Source of the DNA: Treponema sp.
GTDB taxonomy: Bacteria > Spirochaetota > Spirochaetia > Treponematales > Treponemataceae
Assembly: GCA_017381365.1 (NCBI GenBank)
Contig: JAFOCI010000036.1
Coordinates: 1 to 44,907 of the forward strand
Direction: 5' to 3'
DNA: 44,907 bases
The stretch's first letter is position 1. Every line of letters begins with the position of its first letter. The position numbers and the translations under genes are program-made. This document shows, piece by piece, positions 41,286 through 44,907 of the stretch. The notes under the pieces are model-generated. The model searched no databases and was not told the DNA's origin. It saw nothing but the letters and a program-made list of their open reading frames with translations.

Positions 41286-42380
41286 GTGATAGATTCTAAC
41301 ATTCAAAATAATCAGACATTCACAGAAGTAGACATCAGCGAATTTTATGATACTGAGGCAACTTCAACAGAACAGCAGGAAGAAGGTATTGTAATCCTTA
41401 CTGCAAAAGAGCAGGAACTCTACAATCAGCTCTTACCTTTTATTGAAGAAGCCGCTCCAGACAGAGCCACAATCATAAAAGACCGCATGAAAAATATGCG
41501 CCATCTTGCAGCTGCCATTGCTAAATTTCCATCTTTACTTGAACGGGGAAATCTGCCTGGCGGAACACGAACACCTCAACTTCTCATAGATTCTTTGATC
41601 AAACACCAGGACAAAGGCGATACAACTTTGCAGCTTCCATCAAAAGCTATTCTTGGAAAAGCATTTATGGTTTCAAAGATTCATACATTTTCATCGCTTA
41701 CAAAACTGAGCATAACTGTTGAAGCTCCTGTTGAATTGACAAAAATTCTTCAGCTGGAAACTATAACATTAATGTTCTCTCTCATGGCAGAGGACGTTTA
41801 CCTTAATCTTATTCGTGACGAATCCCAGCCAATGGACTTTAGAAGAAGCTGGGCCATGTCCCTTCTTTTAATATGGGAACATCGAAACGATCAGACAGTT
41901 GAATCTGTTGCACCTGTACTCCAGACTGTATGGGATGCACGACGCAAGCTGGCACCTGCATTCGGAACAATGATGGGAACGAGCGAGCTCATCATGATGT
42001 CAATGCAGATGGATGAACAATGGATTCGGTTTATTCAGGCAAAACTGGAAGAACCGGAAGTAAAACAGGCAATGGAAGAATTTCTCTTTGGCATTTCTTT
42101 TGAACAGATTGAATTTCTTAAAAAAGAACTTAGAGAAAAAGGTATTGCCGCTATCAATCGTGATGAAGTTTCATCATTCCTTCAGGAGCACGTAAAAGCC
42201 GATGCCGGTCTTGACTACCGTGACTTCTATTCAATGTACACAATCCGTCGCGATAATGCCCGAGCCCGGGAACGAATGAAGCTACCTGGACCACACAAAA
42301 CTCTGGAAGATCACTTTATTCAGTACGTAACTGCCCTGAATAAAGAAAAACAGAGTCAGGACACTTTTGCAAGGGAATAA
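41286..42380 (+). CDS. Conserved-looking hypothetical protein upstream of ackA
   Basis: The frame is open from ATG 41235, but a consensus promoter lies inside that stretch, so GTG 41286 is proposed, giving 364 residues on a nearly leaderless message; this is uncertain. The protein is helical and acidic, with no signal peptide, membrane segment or recognised motif. Segments such as PSLLERGNLPGGTRTPQ and LPGPHKTLEDHF look conserved in character. It ends 25 bp before ackA and is probably cotranscribed with it. Function unknown. Confidence 0.65.
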   Translation: MIDSNIQNNQTFTEVDISEFYDTEATSTEQQEEGIVILTAKEQELYNQLLPFIEEAAPDRATIIKDRMKNMRHLAAAIAKFPSLLERGNLPGGTRTPQLLIDSLIKHQDKGDTTLQLPSKAILGKAFMVSKIHTFSSLTKLSITVEAPVELTKILQLETITLMFSLMAEDVYLNLIRDESQPMDFRRSWAMSLLLIWEHRNDQTVESVAPVLQTVWDARRKLAPAFGTMMGTSELIMMSMQMDEQWIRFIQAKLEEPEVKQAMEEFLFGISFEQIEFLKKELREKGIAAINRDEVSSFLQEHVKADAGLDYRDFYSMYTIRRDNARARERMKLPGPHKTLEDHFIQYVTALNKEKQSQDTFARE

Positions 42381-42405
42381 ATTTTATTTTTAAGGAAGCT
42401 TAATT

Positions 42406-43743
42406 ATGGTTATTTTAACACTTAACTGCGGATCTTCATCTGCAAAGTATCAGGTTTACGACTGGGACAACAAAGAAGTAATGGCTAGCGGTGTTGTAGA
42501 AAGAATCGGCGCTGACGGTTCTGGTATTACACACAAAGCAAAAGGAACAGAAACAGAAGTTTTGAGTCCTTGTCCAACTCATAAGGAAGCTATTGAGCTT
42601 ATTCTTAAAGAAATCACAGACCCTGAAGTTGGTGTTATTTCTGACATGAGCGTAATCGGTGCTGTAGGGCACCGCGTACTTCATGGTGGAGATAAATTTA
42701 CAAAATCAGTTCTTATCACTCCAGAAGTTCTTGATACTTTCCGTTCCGTAATCGACCTTGGTCCTTTGCACATGCCCGCAAATATCATGGGTATTGAAGC
42801 AGCTCAGAAGGTTCTTCCAAATGTTCCTCACGCAGCTGTTATGGATACAGCATGGCACCAGACTATGCCAGAAGAAACTTTCATGTACGCTATTCCACGT
42901 GAATGGTACACAAAATATGCCGCACGCCGCTACGGATTCCACGGAACTTCTTTCCTTTACACAGCAAAACGTGCTGCAGTTCTTCTTGGAAAAGATCCAA
43001 AAGACACAAATATCATCATCTGTCACATCGGAAACGGTGCCTCTATGTGCGCTGTTAAAAACGGTGTATGTTACGATACAACAATGGGTATTACTCCTCT
43101 TGAAGGACTTGTAATGGGTACTCGTTCTGGTGACCTTGACCCTGCGCTTCCATTCTATATCATGCGCAAAACTGGCATGTCTGCAGACGAAATGGACAAA
43201 GCTTTGAACAAAAAATCAGGTTGTCTTGGTACTACAGAAAAATATTCTGACCGCAGAGATATTGAACAGGGTGCAAAGGCTGGTGACAAACTCTGCCAGC
43301 TTTCAATCAACATGGAATCATTGCGTGTTAAGAAATACATTGGTGCTTTTGCTGCAGAACTCGGTCACGTTGATGCAATCGTATTCACTGCTGGTGTTGG
43401 CGAACGCGGTCCTTACATCCGTGGAAAATGTGTTGAAGGTCTTGAAAACTTTGGAATCAAGGTTGATATGCAGCGAAACGAATGGTCAAGTACAAACAAC
43501 GCAGAAACTTTCATTCATGCTGATGATTCTGACGTTAAGATTTTCGTTATTCCAACAGACGAAGAACTTGTTATGACTGAAGACGCTTACGCTTTGATGA
43601 AAGGAACTTATGATGTTCACACAAACTTCAAATATTCTTTCCAGAGTCCAGACTATGTAAACAAAGCTCGTGCAGAAGGCCTCAAAAAAGACCTTGTAAA
43701 ACGTCCAAACCTTGAAAAAGTTCTGGCAAAACCTGCTAAATAA
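42406..43743 (+). CDS. ackA: Acetate kinase
   Basis: Converts acetyl phosphate and ADP to acetate and ATP, the energy-yielding end of fermentation. The 445-residue protein is longer than the usual 400 because of a C-terminal extension (about 405-445, Lys-rich). Motifs are intact: [13 protein letters not shown] (start), GHRVLHGG (about 86), [19 protein letters not shown] (about 179), [12 protein letters not shown] (about 204) and [13 protein letters not shown] (about 327). A GGAAG site precedes the ATG. No pta gene is in view. Confidence 0.95.
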   Translation: MVILTLNCGSSSAKYQVYDWDNKEVMASGVVERIGADGSGITHKAKGTETEVLSPCPTHKEAIELILKEITDPEVGVISDMSVIGAVGHRVLHGGDKFTKSVLITPEVLDTFRSVIDLGPLHMPANIMGIEAAQKVLPNVPHAAVMDTAWHQTMPEETFMYAIPREWYTKYAARRYGFHGTSFLYTAKRAAVLLGKDPKDTNIIICHIGNGASMCAVKNGVCYDTTMGITPLEGLVMGTRSGDLDPALPFYIMRKTGMSADEMDKALNKKSGCLGTTEKYSDRRDIEQGAKAGDKLCQLSINMESLRVKKYIGAFAAELGHVDAIVFTAGVGERGPYIRGKCVEGLENFGIKVDMQRNEWSSTNNAETFIHADDSDVKIFVIPTDEELVMTEDAYALMKGTYDVHTNFKYSFQSPDYVNKARAEGLKKDLVKRPNLEKVLAKPAK

Positions 43744-43765
43744 TAATTTTTTTTGCATAAAAAAT

Positions 43766-43930
43766 GGGGCTGTCCCAAAAGTAATGAGTGTAGCGCTCAT
43801 TGAGCCCTTCGACAGGTGGTTTCTGAGCCTGTCGAAGGGCTCAGGAACCACTCGTCGAAATGACTGCTACACTAAATGTGGTGGTTTCGATAAACTCAAC
43901 CACCGTAATGCAAACTTATTGGACAGCCCC
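43766..43930 (-). mobile_element. 165-bp palindromic element, copy 2 (MITE-like)
   Basis: Reverse complement of 14341-14505, differing mainly in the central loop. The same inverted ends GGGGCTGTCC/GGACAGCCCC extend here to AAAAAT/ATTTTT. It fills the gap between ackA and the DJ-1 gene, and its fold could act as a bidirectional terminator. Confidence 0.85.
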
Positions 43931-43939
43931 ATTTTTGTT

Positions 43940-44566
43940 TTAACGCTGAACGCAGACTTTTCTAAGCTTTTCGCTGATTTCCTGTCCTGCAAGAAGACGT
44001 ACAAGTTCCATTGCAAACTGTTCGGCGGTTCCTGCTCCTCGGCTTGTTATTACTGTTCCATCTGTCACAAATGGAAATTCTGTTGTATGAGTGCTTCCTT
44101 CAAGAACTTCCTTTACATCTGCTTCTGAACCACAATACTGTTCCACGTCTTTTTCCATTTCTGGATAGCATGTCCATTTTTTTCCTTTCAGTACGCCTGT
44201 TTTTGCAAGAACTACTGCTGGTGCGGCACAGATTGCGGAAACGTACTTTCCTGCGGCAAAGCATTTTTTTATGAATGCTGTTACATCTTTATTTGCCGCA
44301 AGATTTGCAGAACCTGGCATTCCTCCAGGGCAGAAAACCAGGTCAGGAAGTTCTTCTGCGAATTCATTTTTGAATTCATCAAAGCTTAAATCCGCAATCA
44401 ATGGAATTTTATGCGAACTGCACACAATATACGGATCTGTCATTGCTGCTGTAGGAACGGCAACAGTGAACACATCCACCTCATGACTCCTGCGCAAATA
44501 ATCTACGGGGGTGAGAGCTTCAAGCTCCTCGAATCCATCTGCTAAAAAAACTACTGCTGTTTTCAT
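43940..44566 (-). CDS. DJ-1/PfpI family protein
   Basis: A 208-residue protein of the DJ-1/YajL/ThiJ group. The acidic residue and elbow Cys of the active site are visible: VVFLADGFEELEALTP at the N-terminus, VFCPGGMPGSANLA (about 77) and VSAICAAPAVVL (about 108, nucleophile Cys). Family members are deglycases, chaperones or glutathione-independent glyoxalases; the activity is not settled. The first 13 codons and upstream region are tandemly duplicated to the right. Confidence 0.85.
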   Translation of the reverse strand: MKTAVVFLADGFEELEALTPVDYLRRSHEVDVFTVAVPTAAMTDPYIVCSSHKIPLIADLSFDEFKNEFAEELPDLVFCPGGMPGSANLAANKDVTAFIKKCFAAGKYVSAICAAPAVVLAKTGVLKGKKWTCYPEMEKDVEQYCGSEADVKEVLEGSTHTTEFPFVTDGTVITSRGAGTAEQFAMELVRLLAGQEISEKLRKVCVQR

Positions 44567-44907
44567 TTTTATTTCCTTCCATTTTTTTGTTTTATTTGCA
44601 TCTCTCGTCGCGCGCTCGATAAATCTCGCTTGTGCCGTTCTTTCGATAATCCTAAATGAACGCTGATACGTCCATTTTTAACGGATTTTCGATTTTAGGC
44701 ATCCTCGAATCCATCTGCTAAAAAAACTACTGCTGTTTTCATTTATATTCCTTCCATTTTTTTTGTTTTGTTTGCATCTCTCGTCGCACGCTCGATAAAT
44801 CTCGCTTGTGCCATTTTTTCGATAATCCTAAATGAACGCTGGTGCGTCCATTTTTAACGGATTTTCGATTTTAGGCATCCTCGAATCCATCTGCTAAAAA
44901 TACTACT
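44526..44907. repeat. 176-bp tandem repeat of the DJ-1 gene start and upstream region
   Basis: TCCTCGAATCCATCTGC starts at 44526, 44702 and 44878, an exact 176-bp period, with about ten substitutions between units. Each unit holds the first 13 codons of the DJ-1 gene plus its leader. The second unit reads MKTAVVFLADGFEDA and stop. The array runs off the window. Confidence 0.9.

Overview
The window looks like chromosome of an AT-rich, host-associated spirochaete, most likely a Treponema. This is an inference from gene content: many HD-GYP, GGDEF, STAS and SpoIIE-type signalling proteins, several lipoproteins with Treponema-like signal sequences, a FeoA-FeoB fusion and acetate kinase. No rRNA or tRNA gene was seen, and no sequence search could be run.

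The left part (about 0.2-12.5 kb) is mostly core: a purE-purF-purM operon on the minus strand, an HD-GYP protein, a pseudouridine synthase, a PHP-family phosphatase, an SLC13/ArsB-like permease, a STAS-zinc ribbon protein, a membrane-bound HTH protein, a DUF4153-like membrane protein, and a sugar-binding-protein/GGDEF fusion.

The middle (about 12.6-28.3 kb) is an accessory island: four toxin-antitoxin-like pairs (PIN at 12.6-13.3, RelB-PIN at 19.6-20.3, DinJ-YafQ at 23.5-24.0, XRE-PIN at 25.6-26.6), one IS, two families of short mobile elements, runs of strong intergenic hairpins, and fragments of neighbouring genes. Two systems stand out. (1) At 20.4-25.4 kb there is a likely RiPP locus: a radical SAM/SPASM maturase with an N-terminal PqqD-like domain, a 46-residue Cys-containing precursor-like peptide (missed by a length-limited ORF search), small unknown and membrane proteins, an amidohydrolase and a divergent XRE regulator, split by an inserted DinJ-YafQ module. 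(2) At 27.29-27.98 kb a consensus promoter drives a roughly 100-nt RNA made of two 33-nt-period imperfect repeats and ending in a strong intrinsic terminator, directly followed by a PBECR4-like (barnase/EndoU/RelE-type) nuclease-fold gene. That layout resembles type III toxin-antitoxin loci or an attenuated operon, with a toxin family not known to me from such loci.

The right part (28.3-44.9 kb) is again mostly core: gpmI, a secreted protein, the feoAB fusion with its Cys-rich partner, a 7TM-SpoIIE lipoprotein phosphatase, an ABC transporter of the COG2984/4120/1101 type, a TPR lipoprotein, a periplasmic VWA protein, a hypothetical gene followed by ackA, and a DJ-1/PfpI protein whose start and upstream region are tandemly duplicated up to the window edge.

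Mobile DNA links the parts. A 118-bp element with 15-bp inverted ends occurs twice, identical, each with its own perfect 8-bp target duplication. A 165-bp palindrome-rich element occurs twice in opposite orientation, 29 kb apart. A 117-bp gpmI fragment near 27.2 kb differs from the intact gene at five positions, all synonymous, so it descends from a functional gpmI allele rather than from decay of a local copy.
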